From NCBI GenBank assembly GCA_036675505.1, contig JAKFEW010000021.1, positions 1-64,000 of the forward strand: a stretch of DNA of 64,000 nt, written 5' to 3'. Within the stretch, counting starts at the first letter, position 1. Every line of letters begins with the position of its first letter. A model generated the notes under the pieces. The model was not told the origin of the DNA, made no database searches, and worked only from the letters and a program-made list of their open reading frames with translations. Made by a program: the position numbers and the translations under genes. This DNA is from JAKFEW01 sp036675505. GTDB lineage: Bacteria; Cyanobacteriota; Sericytochromatia; S15B-MN24; JAQBPE01. This document shows positions 30,970 through 38,884 of the stretch, piece by piece.

Positions 30970-33891
30970 CTAGAAGCTCCCCTTCGGCAGCATCTTGATC
31001 TGGTTGAGCGCGCTGTCGGCGATGATCAACCGGCCCTCGCGGTCGACGACCATGTTGAGCGGATACATCAAGATGTTGTCGCTCGCCGGGTCGTTGAGGA
31101 CCCGCGTGCCGTCGCCCGCGATCGTGCGGATCGTGCCGTCCGGGCTCACCCGCCGGACGCGCGTGCTCACCTGGGGCAGCGATTGGATGATCTCGGCCGG
31201 CAAGACCGTGCCCCCCAGGCTCGCCTCGCCGAACGTCGCGAGCTTGGCCGTGCCGAGCTCGGCGATATACAAGTTGCCGGCCGGATCCAGGCACATCGCC
31301 GAGGCGCCGAGCAACATGGCGTCGACCGCCGGCTTGCCTTCTTCGGCCGCGGGGTCCGGCGAGGTGGCCGCGCCGAAGTACGAGCCGAAGAACTTCTCGG
31401 GCGTGAGGCCGACGATCGTCTCGACCCGGCTCGCCGGCTCGCCCTGCGCGATGCGCAGCACGCGGCTGTTGCCGGTTGCCAAAACCAGGAGGTCGCCCCT
31501 GGCGTCGAAGAGCACCATGAGCGGCGTATGCATCTCGCACTCGCTGGCGGGCTTGTCGGTCGCCGGATCGCCGGGCTTGTCGTACTTGCCGATCACCACC
31601 TCGGCCGTGCCGTCCTCGCGCAGGCGGAAGACCTGGTGGGCCTTGGCGTCCGTCCAATACAGCAGGCCTTTCGGGCTCACGGTGCAGAAGAAAGGCTCGA
31701 ACATGGGCGCGAGGCCGACCGGGTATGGGCCGGGGCTCTTGTTCAGCGCCTTGCCGCCGTCGCGCACGACCGTGGTGACGGTGCCCGCCGGGTCGATTTT
31801 GCGGATCGCGCGGTTGAGCGCGTCGATCACCCAGAGCGAGCCATCCGGCGCGAAGGCGATGCCGGCCGGGTTCGCGAAGCGGGCGCTCGTCGCGGGCCCG
31901 CCGTCGCCGTCGTAGCCGGCGCCCGCACCCGCCACGAGCGCGATGTTGCGACCGTCCAGCCGCTTGATCGTGCTGCCGCCGGACTCCGAAAACAGCAGCT
32001 TGCCTTCGCGGTCGATCGCGAGGCCGCTCGGGCCGTTCACGGAGAGCCCGAGGGCGTCGCCTTCGATCAGGCCGGTGGTGCCGGCGATCGCCATGATCGT
32101 GCCGTCTGTCGTGATCTTGCGCACCAGGCCGTCGGCATCCGCGATGTGGAGCTCGCCGGCGGGCGATCGCCACAGCCCCGCCGGCTGGCCGACCCGGGCC
32201 TTCGTCGCCGGCCCGCCGTCGCCTTCCAGGCCCTGCTCGCCTGTGCCGGCCACGGTGGTGAGGCTGCCGTCCGCCGCCACCCGCACCACCTTGTGCTCGC
32301 GGGCGGCGCTGACGATCACGGCGCCGTCGGCCTCGACCCAGAGGCGGCTCAACGAGTTGAGGCCCGGCACCGCGGCGAGCTTCTCCCAGGCGGCGCCGGG
32401 TCGGCGCCGATAGACCGCCCCGTTGCCCTTGTACTGGGCCGCGTAAAGCGTGCCGTCCGCGCCGAGGCCCACGCCGGGCCAGGCCGGCCGGCTGTCCCCG
32501 ATGTCCACGACCGGCGAGATGTCCGTGAGGACGCCGTCCTTGATCGCAAGGAGGCGGCCGTCGTGGCCGCCCGTGTTCGGCACCTCGCCGACGTAGATGG
32601 TGCCGTCCGGCGCGACCGCGATCGCGCCCGGATACTTGAGCCCGCCCGCGGCTCCGCCGACGAGGTCGAGCACGGACGACATGGTGCCGTCCGGTGCGAT
32701 CTTGCGGATCTGGTTGGTGAGCGTCTGCGTCACGTAGAGGAAGCCGTCGGGGCCGATCGCCATCCCGCTCACGGCCTCGAGGGTCTGCCCCTGGATGCCG
32801 CCCGACCCATCGCGCGCGCCCGTGCCCGCGAAGACGGAGATGAGGCCGTCCGGCCCGATTTTCCGGATACGGAAGGCGGCGACCTCGGCGACGAACAGGT
32901 TGCCCAGGCGATCGCCCACCACGCCCGTCGGCAGCGCCAACGCCACCCGGGTGGCCGGCAGCCCGGTGCCCAGGTCCGCCTGGCCAGCGAGCAGGATCGC
33001 CTTGATGGTTTCGAGGCGCTGGCCGACGGTCTTGTCTTTGCCACGCAGCTCCTCGGCCACGGCGACGAGGTCCGCCGGCTTGTAGCTCGGCTTCCTGTCG
33101 CCGAGCAGGCCGCGCGCCGCCTCGATCTCGCGGTCAAGCGCCTCGGCCTCGCTGGCGGGCAAGCGATCGAAGACCTTCTGCTCGCCTTTGACGAACTGGT
33201 CGAGCACGTAGCGGGTGCCGATCGACGACGCGGTGTCGAGGTCGAGCTCGCCCGACCGGCGCTCCCTGGGCAGCGTGGCGAAGAGCTGGCCGCCGGCGCC
33301 TGTGGCTGAGAGGCTGGGATGGAGGCGGATGCGCAGGACGAGGTTCTCATCCGGCAGCGCGGCCTCCAGCTTGAACCCGCCGTCCTTGTCGGTGACTCCA
33401 CCGAGCGGCTTGCCGTCCTTGCCCACCAGCACGCGGCCGGCCGCGTCCAACAGCTCGATCTCGGCGTCGGCCAGCAGCGATTCCTGGCGCCCGCCCGTCT
33501 GCAAGACGGCGTAGCTCGCCCCATTCTGCCCAACCACGCCGGCCCCGTTCTGGCCGATGATGCCCGCGCTGTTGTTGCCGATCAGGCTGCCGCCCTTGTC
33601 GCTGATGAGCGTGCCGCCGTTGTTGCTGATGATGCCGCCGCCATGGTCGGAGATCAGCTTGGCCTTGCCCACCAGCGCCGCGACGGCGAACTTGGTCTTG
33701 GCGGTCAGGTCGGTCGGATCGACGACGCGCCGGGCCTCGGCCAGCGGCAGCCGACCGTCCTTGGCTTCCACCTTGATGGCAGCGCTCGCCTTGGGCTTGG
33801 GCTTGCCGCCCTTGAGCGCCGTCTTGCCGGTCGGTAGCTGACAGCCGAGTGTCAGGGAGACCGCCAGGCAGAACAGAAGCCGGTGTCGCAT
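30970..33891 (-). CDS. Large NHL-repeat lipoprotein with N-terminal octapeptide repeats
   Basis: 973 residues. Lipobox LTLGC at residues 13-17, a Lys-rich spacer, six octapeptide repeats (79-126), a carboxypeptidase-regulatory-like beta domain (about 135-195: AEIELLDAAGRVLVGKDG, GVTDKDGGFKLEA), a helical link, then two sets of NHL propeller repeats up to the end (LFVAEVAAFRIRKI, LYVTQTLTNQIRKI, LYIAELGTAKLATF). Probably anchored in the outer leaflet or cell surface, binding an extracellular partner. It sits between proB and nadD on the same strand, an unusual place for such a gene. Most similar in layout to the proteins at 16.4 and 47.8 kb. Confidence 0.85.
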   Translation of the reverse strand: MRHRLLFCLAVSLTLGCQLPTGKTALKGGKPKPKASAAIKVEAKDGRLPLAEARRVVDPTDLTAKTKFAVAALVGKAKLISDHGGGIISNNGGTLISDKGGSLIGNNSAGIIGQNGAGVVGQNGASYAVLQTGGRQESLLADAEIELLDAAGRVLVGKDGKPLGGVTDKDGGFKLEAALPDENLVLRIRLHPSLSATGAGGQLFATLPRERRSGELDLDTASSIGTRYVLDQFVKGEQKVFDRLPASEAEALDREIEAARGLLGDRKPSYKPADLVAVAEELRGKDKTVGQRLETIKAILLAGQADLGTGLPATRVALALPTGVVGDRLGNLFVAEVAAFRIRKIGPDGLISVFAGTGARDGSGGIQGQTLEAVSGMAIGPDGFLYVTQTLTNQIRKIAPDGTMSSVLDLVGGAAGGLKYPGAIAVAPDGTIYVGEVPNTGGHDGRLLAIKDGVLTDISPVVDIGDSRPAWPGVGLGADGTLYAAQYKGNGAVYRRRPGAAWEKLAAVPGLNSLSRLWVEADGAVIVSAAREHKVVRVAADGSLTTVAGTGEQGLEGDGGPATKARVGQPAGLWRSPAGELHIADADGLVRKITTDGTIMAIAGTTGLIEGDALGLSVNGPSGLAIDREGKLLFSESGGSTIKRLDGRNIALVAGAGAGYDGDGGPATSARFANPAGIAFAPDGSLWVIDALNRAIRKIDPAGTVTTVVRDGGKALNKSPGPYPVGLAPMFEPFFCTVSPKGLLYWTDAKAHQVFRLREDGTAEVVIGKYDKPGDPATDKPASECEMHTPLMVLFDARGDLLVLATGNSRVLRIAQGEPASRVETIVGLTPEKFFGSYFGAATSPDPAAEEGKPAVDAMLLGASAMCLDPAGNLYIAELGTAKLATFGEASLGGTVLPAEIIQSLPQVSTRVRRVSPDGTIRTIAGDGTRVLNDPASDNILMYPLNMVVDREGRLIIADSALNQIKMLPKGSF
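33514..33657 (-). repeat. Six tandem octapeptide repeats in the 973-residue lipoprotein
   Basis: LISDHGGG, IISNNGGT, LISDKGGS, LIGNNSAG, IIGQNGAG and VVGQNGAS (residues 79-126) fit the pattern hydrophobic-hydrophobic-(S/G)-(D/N/Q)-x-G-(G/A)-x with no gaps. Such spacing suits a thin beta-solenoid or a calcium-binding roll-like coil; which one is inference. Confidence 0.8.
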
Positions 33892-33950
33892 GGGATTCTT
33901 GTACCCTCGCTAGCCGCGGCTGCCCCGCCCATCCCGGGCTCCGGCAGGGG

Positions 33951-35114
33951 CTAGGTGATGACCAGGTTGTTCCTGTGGATCGCCTCGTCGTAGTGCTTGT
34001 AGCCCAGCACCTGCTCGATCTCGGCGCTCTGGTGGCCGCGGATGCGCACCAACTCCTCGGAGCCGTAGTTCACGAGGCCGCGAGCGATCTCGAGGCCCGT
34101 CGGGTCGAGCAGCGCGACCAGGTCGCCGGGCTCGAAGGCGCCCGCGACCTTGCGGATGCCCGCGGGCAGCAAGCTCTTGCCCTGATCGCGGACCGCGTTC
34201 ACGGCGCCGCCGTCGAGGGTGAGCGAGCCAGCGGGCTTGCCACCCCAGGCGAGCCAGCGCTTGCGCCCCTCCAGCCGGTTCGCGCCGGCCACGAAGGTCG
34301 TGCCCACCGGCTCACCGCGCAGGCTCGCCAGCACGAGCTCGGGTTCGCGCCCGTGCAGCAACACGAGCGGGATGCCGCACGACGTCGCGATCTTGGCCGC
34401 CATGATCTTCGTGGCCATGCCGCCCGTGCCGAGGTCCGAGCCGCTGCCGCCGGCCAGGGCCTCGATCGCCGGCGTGATCACCTCCACGCGCGGCAGCCGC
34501 TTGGCGTCAGCCTTCACGCGCGGGTCGGCCTCGTAGAGGGCGTCCACGTCCGACAGAATGAAGAGCGCGTCGGCGCACACCAGGCTCGCCACCAGCGCCG
34601 ACAGCGTATCGTTGTCGCCGAACTTCAGCTCTTCGACGGCCACCGAGTCGTTCTCGTTCACGATCGGCACGACCGGCGTGCTGGCCGCCAACAGGACGTT
34701 CAGGGTGTTGCTCGCGTTGACGTAGCGCTGGCGATCGCCCAGGTCCGCGCGGGTGAGCAGCAGCTGGGCGCTGGTCAGGCCCCGCTCGGCCAGCACGCGC
34801 TCGTAAAGGTGCATCAGGATGCCCTGGCCAACTGCCGCCGCAGCCTGCTTCTCCGGGATGCTGCGCGGCTTGTGGGGCATGCCCAGGCGCCAGCGCCCGG
34901 TGCCGACCGCGCCGGACGTCACGACCACGACGCGGTTGCGCGCAGCGGACAGGGCGGCCAACACGTCGGCCAGGCGACCGAGGACGGCCATGTCCGGCCC
35001 CTCCGCCCCCATGAGCGTGGTGGTGCCCACCTTGAGGACGATCAGCTTGCCCGTAGGCAGGCCCTCACTCGACGAAATCGAACTCGTAATCGCCGATCGC
35101 GATGGTATCCCCAT
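33951..35114 (-). CDS. proB: Glutamate 5-kinase
   Basis: About 387 residues from the ATG at 35114. First step of proline synthesis. Amino-acid kinase core (VLKVGTTTLMG, VVTSGAVGTGRW, PVVPIVNENDSV, FGDNDTLSALVA, GTGGMATKIMAAKIA) followed by a C-terminal PUA domain (LLPAGIRKVAGAFEPGDLV to EIEQVLGYKHYDEAIHR). Family similarity begins only at GKLIVLK, just after the obgE stop; in between no ATG, GTG or TTG is in frame. The ATG chosen overlaps obgE by 50 bases, and a rare CTG start near 35087 is the alternative. Confidence 0.92.
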   Translation of the reverse strand: MGIPSRSAITSSISSSEGLPTGKLIVLKVGTTTLMGAEGPDMAVLGRLADVLAALSAARNRVVVVTSGAVGTGRWRLGMPHKPRSIPEKQAAAAVGQGILMHLYERVLAERGLTSAQLLLTRADLGDRQRYVNASNTLNVLLAASTPVVPIVNENDSVAVEELKFGDNDTLSALVASLVCADALFILSDVDALYEADPRVKADAKRLPRVEVITPAIEALAGGSGSDLGTGGMATKIMAAKIATSCGIPLVLLHGREPELVLASLRGEPVGTTFVAGANRLEGRKRWLAWGGKPAGSLTLDGGAVNAVRDQGKSLLPAGIRKVAGAFEPGDLVALLDPTGLEIARGLVNYGSEELVRIRGHQSAEIEQVLGYKHYDEAIHRNNLVIT

Positions 35115-36336
35115 CCTCGACCCCCATCTCGCGCAGGCGCTCGACGACACGGTGTTCGTCGAGCAACTTGTGGAACTTCACCACCGCGGCCGCGGTTTCC
35201 AGGTTGAGCATGCTCACCTGGCGCTCGAGGCGATCGTGCTTGACGCGCCAAACCTTGCCGTCGCGCTCGATCGTGGCATCCTTCGGGCCCTCGTCCGGCC
35301 TGGCGACGACCTCCGGGAGGAACATCACCGGCGGTGGCGCGGCGGCGACATGCTGGCGCAAAGCCCCCAGGAACGGCTCGAGGCCTTCGCGGGTGGCCGC
35401 CGAGATGGCATAGATCGGCAGGCCCTTGGCCTTGAGCGCCTCTTCGACGCGCGGGCGGTTCTCGCGCGCATCCGGCAGGTCGATCTTGTTGAGGATCACC
35501 ACGCGCGGCCGCGCCGCGAGCTCCGGGCTGTAGCGCGCAAGCTCGCGCTCGATCGTCTCGTAGTCCGCGAGCGGGTCACGCCCTTCGAGCCCGCCCGACA
35601 GGTCGAGCAGGTGGAGCAGCAGGCGACAGCGCTCGACATGCTTCAAGAACGAGTGGCCGAGACCGACGCCCTCCGCCGCGCCCTCGACCAGGCCGGGAAT
35701 GTCGGCCATCACGAGGGTCTCGCCGGGGCCGTAGCGGATGACACCGAGGTGCGGCTCGAGCGTGGTGAAGGGGTAATCGGCGATTTTCGGCCGGGCGGCC
35801 GATACGGCGGTGATCAACGTGGACTTGCCGGCGTTCGGCAGGCCCACCAGGCCGACGTCCGCCAGAAGCTTGAGCTCGAGGGCGACCTCGCGCTCCTCGC
35901 CCGGCGTGCCCGGCTCGGCGAAGTCCGGCGCCTTGCGCGTCGGCGTCGCGAAGTGCTGGTTGCCGCGCCCGCCGCGCCCGCCCTTGGCGGCCAGCCAGCG
36001 TTGGCCGGGCTCGGTCAGGTCGGCGAGCACCTCGTTGGTCTGGGCGTCGAAGACCACCGTGCCCACCGGCACGCGCACCTCGACGTCCGGCGCCGTCTTG
36101 CCATGCTGGTTCTTCGGCCGGCCACGCTCGCCTTCCTCGGCAATGAACCGGTGGTTGTAGCGGAAGTCGAGCAGCGTATTGAGGTCGTCGGTGGCCACGA
36201 GCCAGACCGAGCCGCCGTTGCCGCCGTCACCGCCGGCGGGGCCGCCCGCGGGAACATATTTTTCCCGTCGCCACATGACGACGCCGTCGCCGCCTTTGCC
36301 ACTGCGTACGAGGATTTTCGCGCGATCTATGAACAT
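35065..36336 (-). CDS. obgE: GTPase ObgE/CgtA
   Basis: 423 residues. Binds the 50S subunit and links ribosome assembly to nutrient state. The N-terminal glycine-rich OBG fold is intact (SGKGGDGVVMWRREKYVPAG, GGDGGNGGSVW). The G domain shows GLPNAGKST, the DIPGLVEGAAEGVGLGH switch II region and NKID. A C-terminal OCT domain (about 350-423) is present, as in Gram-positive and some other lineages. A terminator separates it from rpmA upstream, so it has its own promoter or relies on partial read-through. Confidence 0.97.
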   Translation of the reverse strand: MFIDRAKILVRSGKGGDGVVMWRREKYVPAGGPAGGDGGNGGSVWLVATDDLNTLLDFRYNHRFIAEEGERGRPKNQHGKTAPDVEVRVPVGTVVFDAQTNEVLADLTEPGQRWLAAKGGRGGRGNQHFATPTRKAPDFAEPGTPGEEREVALELKLLADVGLVGLPNAGKSTLITAVSAARPKIADYPFTTLEPHLGVIRYGPGETLVMADIPGLVEGAAEGVGLGHSFLKHVERCRLLLHLLDLSGGLEGRDPLADYETIERELARYSPELAARPRVVILNKIDLPDARENRPRVEEALKAKGLPIYAISAATREGLEPFLGALRQHVAAAPPPVMFLPEVVARPDEGPKDATIERDGKVWRVKHDRLERQVSMLNLETAAAVVKFHKLLDEHRVVERLREMGVEDGDTIAIGDYEFDFVE

Positions 36337-36371
36337 GCCGTGTAGTTTACCAGTAGGTTTCTGAAATGAAA

Positions 36372-36401
36372 CGAGGCCCGAAGCCGGGGCTTCGGACCTC
36401 G
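36372..36401 (-). terminator. Intrinsic terminator after rpmA
   Basis: A stem CGAGG-C-CCGAAGC / GCTTCGG-A-CCTCG with loop CGGG and one internal mismatch pair. On the minus strand it is followed by TTTCATTTCA. It lies 23 bases after the rpmA stop. Confidence 0.8.
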
Positions 36402-36423
36402 CATCTGGGTCGATACCGGGGAG

Positions 36424-36702
36424 CTAGGCTTCCGCCGCCGCCGCCACCGTGAAAGGTACAACGTTGACCTTCTTGCCCTTGGCGCCCTTGTGCACGAACT
36501 GCACGTGGCCCTCGATCAAGGCGAACAGCGTGTGGTCTTTGCCCATGCCGACGTTGTCGCCGGGATGGATCTTCGTGCCGCGCTGGCGGATGATGATGTT
36601 GCCGGGGATCACGACCTCGCCGCCGAACTTCTTCACACCCAGGTACTGGGGGTTGGAGTCGCGGCCGTTGCGAGTCGAGCCTACGCCCTTCTTATGAGCC
36701 AT
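36424..36702 (-). CDS. rpmA: 50S ribosomal protein L27
   Basis: 92 residues. Begins directly with AHKKGVGSTRNGRDS, the N-terminal arm that reaches the peptidyl-transferase centre, so it lacks the cleavable leader found in many Firmicutes. RIIVRQRGT-like segment (NIIIRQRGTKIHPGDNVG) and KDHTLFALIEG are conserved. A short Ala-rich tail ends the protein. Downstream of rplU with 77 bases between. Confidence 0.97.
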   Translation of the reverse strand: MAHKKGVGSTRNGRDSNPQYLGVKKFGGEVVIPGNIIIRQRGTKIHPGDNVGMGKDHTLFALIEGHVQFVHKGAKGKKVNVVPFTVAAAAEA

Positions 36703-36779
36703 GGGGGTTCCTCCTAAAAGCTAGGTGCACCGCAGCGCCCCTGCGGGTCCTGCGGATGCGGCAAATCCGGCCAGTGGCC

Positions 36780-37160
36780 TTAAGGGGCGATCGACTCGAT
36801 CAGCACGCGGGTGAACGGCTGACGGTGACCACGCTTGCGACGGTAGTGCTTCTTGGGGCGCTGCTTGTAGATGATGACCTTCGGGGCGAGGCCGGGGCGG
36901 CCCTTCTGATCGAGCTCTTCGGTGGTGAGCGTGCTGCGGAAGCGGACGCACCACTTCTTGCCGGAGATCAGCACCTTGCCCTTGACCGTGGCGCCCTTCA
37001 CGAGGGGCGCGCCGATCGAGACCTTTTCGCCGTTGGCGACGAGCAGCACCTGATCGAACGTGACGGCTTCGTCCTTGTCCTGGGGCAGCAGCTCGACGTC
37101 GATGAAGCGACCTTCTTCGACCTTGTACTGCTTGCCCCCGGTCGCGATGATTGCGTACAT
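36780..37160 (-). CDS. rplU: 50S ribosomal protein L21 with internal insertion
   Basis: 126 residues against the usual 100-105. The N-terminus (YAIIATGGKQYKVEEGR) and the C-terminal RNA-binding part (RPKKHYRRKRGHRQPFTRV) are conserved. About 20 extra residues (around 70-91, WCVRFRSTLTTEELDQKG) lie between the beta-strands. GAGGAA lies before the ATG at 37160. A TTGACG/TACAAA promoter is found upstream and a stem of GGGCG/CGCCC (37181-37196) in the leader. Confidence 0.96.
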   Translation of the reverse strand: MYAIIATGGKQYKVEEGRFIDVELLPQDKDEAVTFDQVLLVANGEKVSIGAPLVKGATVKGKVLISGKKWCVRFRSTLTTEELDQKGRPGLAPKVIIYKQRPKKHYRRKRGHRQPFTRVLIESIAP

Positions 37161-37286
37161 GGGGTTCAATTCCTCTAACTGGGCGGTTTTTCGCCCTGAG
37201 AGACACGCCGAACACGGGTGGCACCGTCGCCTGGGGCGCGTTGCACTTGGAAACCCTGGCCGAGCGGTTCGGGACACGAGGTAAAG

Positions 37287-37316
37287 TTTGTACCATGAGG
37301 GCCTTAAGGCCGTCAA
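37287..37316 (-). promoter_or_regulatory. Likely sigma-70 promoter of rplU-rpmA
   Basis: On the minus strand TTGACG (37311-37316) and TACAAA (37287-37292) with an 18-base spacer. The spacer contains the palindrome GGCCTTAAGGCC. The promoter starts seven bases after the spoVS stop and leaves a leader of about 120 bases. Confidence 0.5.
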
Positions 37317-37322
37317 TTGGCG

Positions 37323-37622
37323 CTAGCGGCGGGGCTCGATGACGAACTTGATGGCCGTGCGCTCTTCGCCGCCCACCTGGATGTCGAGGAAGGCCGGCAC
37401 GAAGACGAGATCGATGCCGGCAGGCGCGACATAACCGCGGGCGATCGCGATCGCCTTGATCGCCTGGTTGATCGCCCCCGCGCCGATCGCCTGCATTTCG
37501 CAGCGACCCTTCTCGCGGATCGTGCCGGCGATCGCCCCGGCCACGGAGGCTGGATTCGAGGTACTGGCGACCTTGAAGAGGTTCGACCCCGACGGGTTCG
37601 GGTTGCTCGGCGGCTGGGACAT
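37323..37622 (-). CDS. spoVS: SpoVS-family protein
   Basis: 99 residues. Conserved core NLFKVASTSNPASVAGAIAGT, GRCEMQAIGAGAINQAIKAIAIARG and VGGEERTAIKF. In Bacillus SpoVS affects septation and spore coat assembly; the family also occurs in non-spore-formers, where its role is unknown, with an Alba-like fold suggesting nucleic-acid binding. About 12 Pro/Ser/Asn residues are added in front. GAGGTGACC precedes the ATG. Nothing else in the window points to sporulation. Confidence 0.92.
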   Translation of the reverse strand: MSQPPSNPNPSGSNLFKVASTSNPASVAGAIAGTIREKGRCEMQAIGAGAINQAIKAIAIARGYVAPAGIDLVFVPAFLDIQVGGEERTAIKFVIEPRR

Positions 37623-37755
37623 GGGTCACCTCCCTCTCGCTACCATTCTAGCGCCGGGACGGGCGGGCGACAATCGCCGGCTCGCCGAACGGTTAACCGC
37701 CGCGCCCAGGCGGGTAAGCTAGGGTGTGGAAGGGGTTTCGAGGTCCACGAGCTTC

Positions 37756-38808
37756 ATGTCGTCCTGTATTTACGACGACGCTCCCAGTGTTACCGTCTGT
37801 ACGGGATGTGATTTCGGCGTCTGCCAGGATTGCATCGACGGTGGCGGGGATGGCGTCTGCAAAACTTGCTACGAAGAACGCTCGTCCCGTCAAAAGGAGA
37901 GCGCCTTCCAGCGCGAGTATACGGTCGAAACCCACGTCCCGCGCTGCAACTATTGTCGCGCGGCGGAAGACGAGACGACGACCCTCGATGCCGAAGGCTA
38001 TTGCGATGCCTGCCGGGCCCTGTCGCGCTGCATCCTCCACGAAGAACTGATTGCCGTGGGGCACTGCAAGACGTGTCGCCGCGAGTTCTGCCGCAAGTGC
38101 CTCGGCTTCACGGACGTGTGCCAGGAGTGCACCGCCAAGAACAAGACCAAGCCGCTCAAGGACAAGGCGCCCTCCGCCACCGCCGCGCCCAAGCCCTCGA
38201 AATCGCCGAAGAAGGCCAAGAAGACCGCGCCGATGGAAGAGCCGGCCGCGTCCGCCAGGGGCACGAAGGGTGGCAAGGCCGGCACCAAGGGCCTCAAGGG
38301 CAAGAGCAAGCAGCTCGAGGAAGAGCCGGCGCTCAAGAAGGGCCCGAAGAAGCCCTCGCGCGGGCAAGCGGCGATTGTGGAGAAGCTGCAGAAAAACTCG
38401 GGCGCGCGCTCGCGCACGCAGCTCTTGATCGCGGCGTCGATCCTCGCGATCGGCATGCTCGTGATGGTCAGCGGCATGTACATGCATGCGATGTCGCCCG
38501 AAGAGCAGGCGCGCAAAATCAAGGATCAGATGGTCACGGTCCACCGCGGGGTCGTCCACCACTACAAGAAGCGCGGCAAGCTGCCCAAGAACTCCGAGGA
38601 CATCCAGCGCGCGCTGGCCGAGATGAAGGTGCGCGGCGCCGGCAGGATCAAAATCACGCTGAAAGCGACCGAACCCGGCGCAGTCATCTACGTGCCCGGC
38701 CAGTCCGGGTTCATGGTCCAGGGCGCGGACAGCAAGGGCGAGCTCCTCATGAGCCCCACCGGCGTCCCCTTCTACCTCGACCAGTACTACGATTCCTCGA
38801 CGCTCTGA
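37756..38808 (+). CDS. Zinc-finger membrane protein with pseudopilin-like exported domain
   Basis: 350 residues. Residues 1-127 hold some 18 Cys in CxxC pairs arranged as two B-box-like zinc-binding units (CIYDDAPSVTVCTGC, CILHEELIAVGHCKTC). A Lys/Pro/Ala-rich linker follows (130-215), then one membrane helix (about 222-243, LLIAASILAIGMLVMVSG). The exported tail (KIKDQMVTVHRGVVHHYKKRGKLP) resembles the soluble part of a GspG-type pseudopilin but has no prepilin cleavage site. I prefer the ATG at 37756 over a GTG at 37726. It heads the pilin-like locus and could be an assembly or sensing factor. Confidence 0.65.
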   Translation: MSSCIYDDAPSVTVCTGCDFGVCQDCIDGGGDGVCKTCYEERSSRQKESAFQREYTVETHVPRCNYCRAAEDETTTLDAEGYCDACRALSRCILHEELIAVGHCKTCRREFCRKCLGFTDVCQECTAKNKTKPLKDKAPSATAAPKPSKSPKKAKKTAPMEEPAASARGTKGGKAGTKGLKGKSKQLEEEPALKKGPKKPSRGQAAIVEKLQKNSGARSRTQLLIAASILAIGMLVMVSGMYMHAMSPEEQARKIKDQMVTVHRGVVHHYKKRGKLPKNSEDIQRALAEMKVRGAGRIKITLKATEPGAVIYVPGQSGFMVQGADSKGELLMSPTGVPFYLDQYYDSSTL

Positions 38809-38884
38809 CTTCGGCGGCCAGGTCGGGCGAGCAGGCGGCCGAGCAGCCGCCCCATGGGTTTACGTCATGTTACGGACGGGAATC

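Noticed and set aside
31183..33309. A 708-residue plus-strand frame opposite the NHL lipoprotein
   Set aside because: Charged, low-complexity shadow with no start signal or domain.
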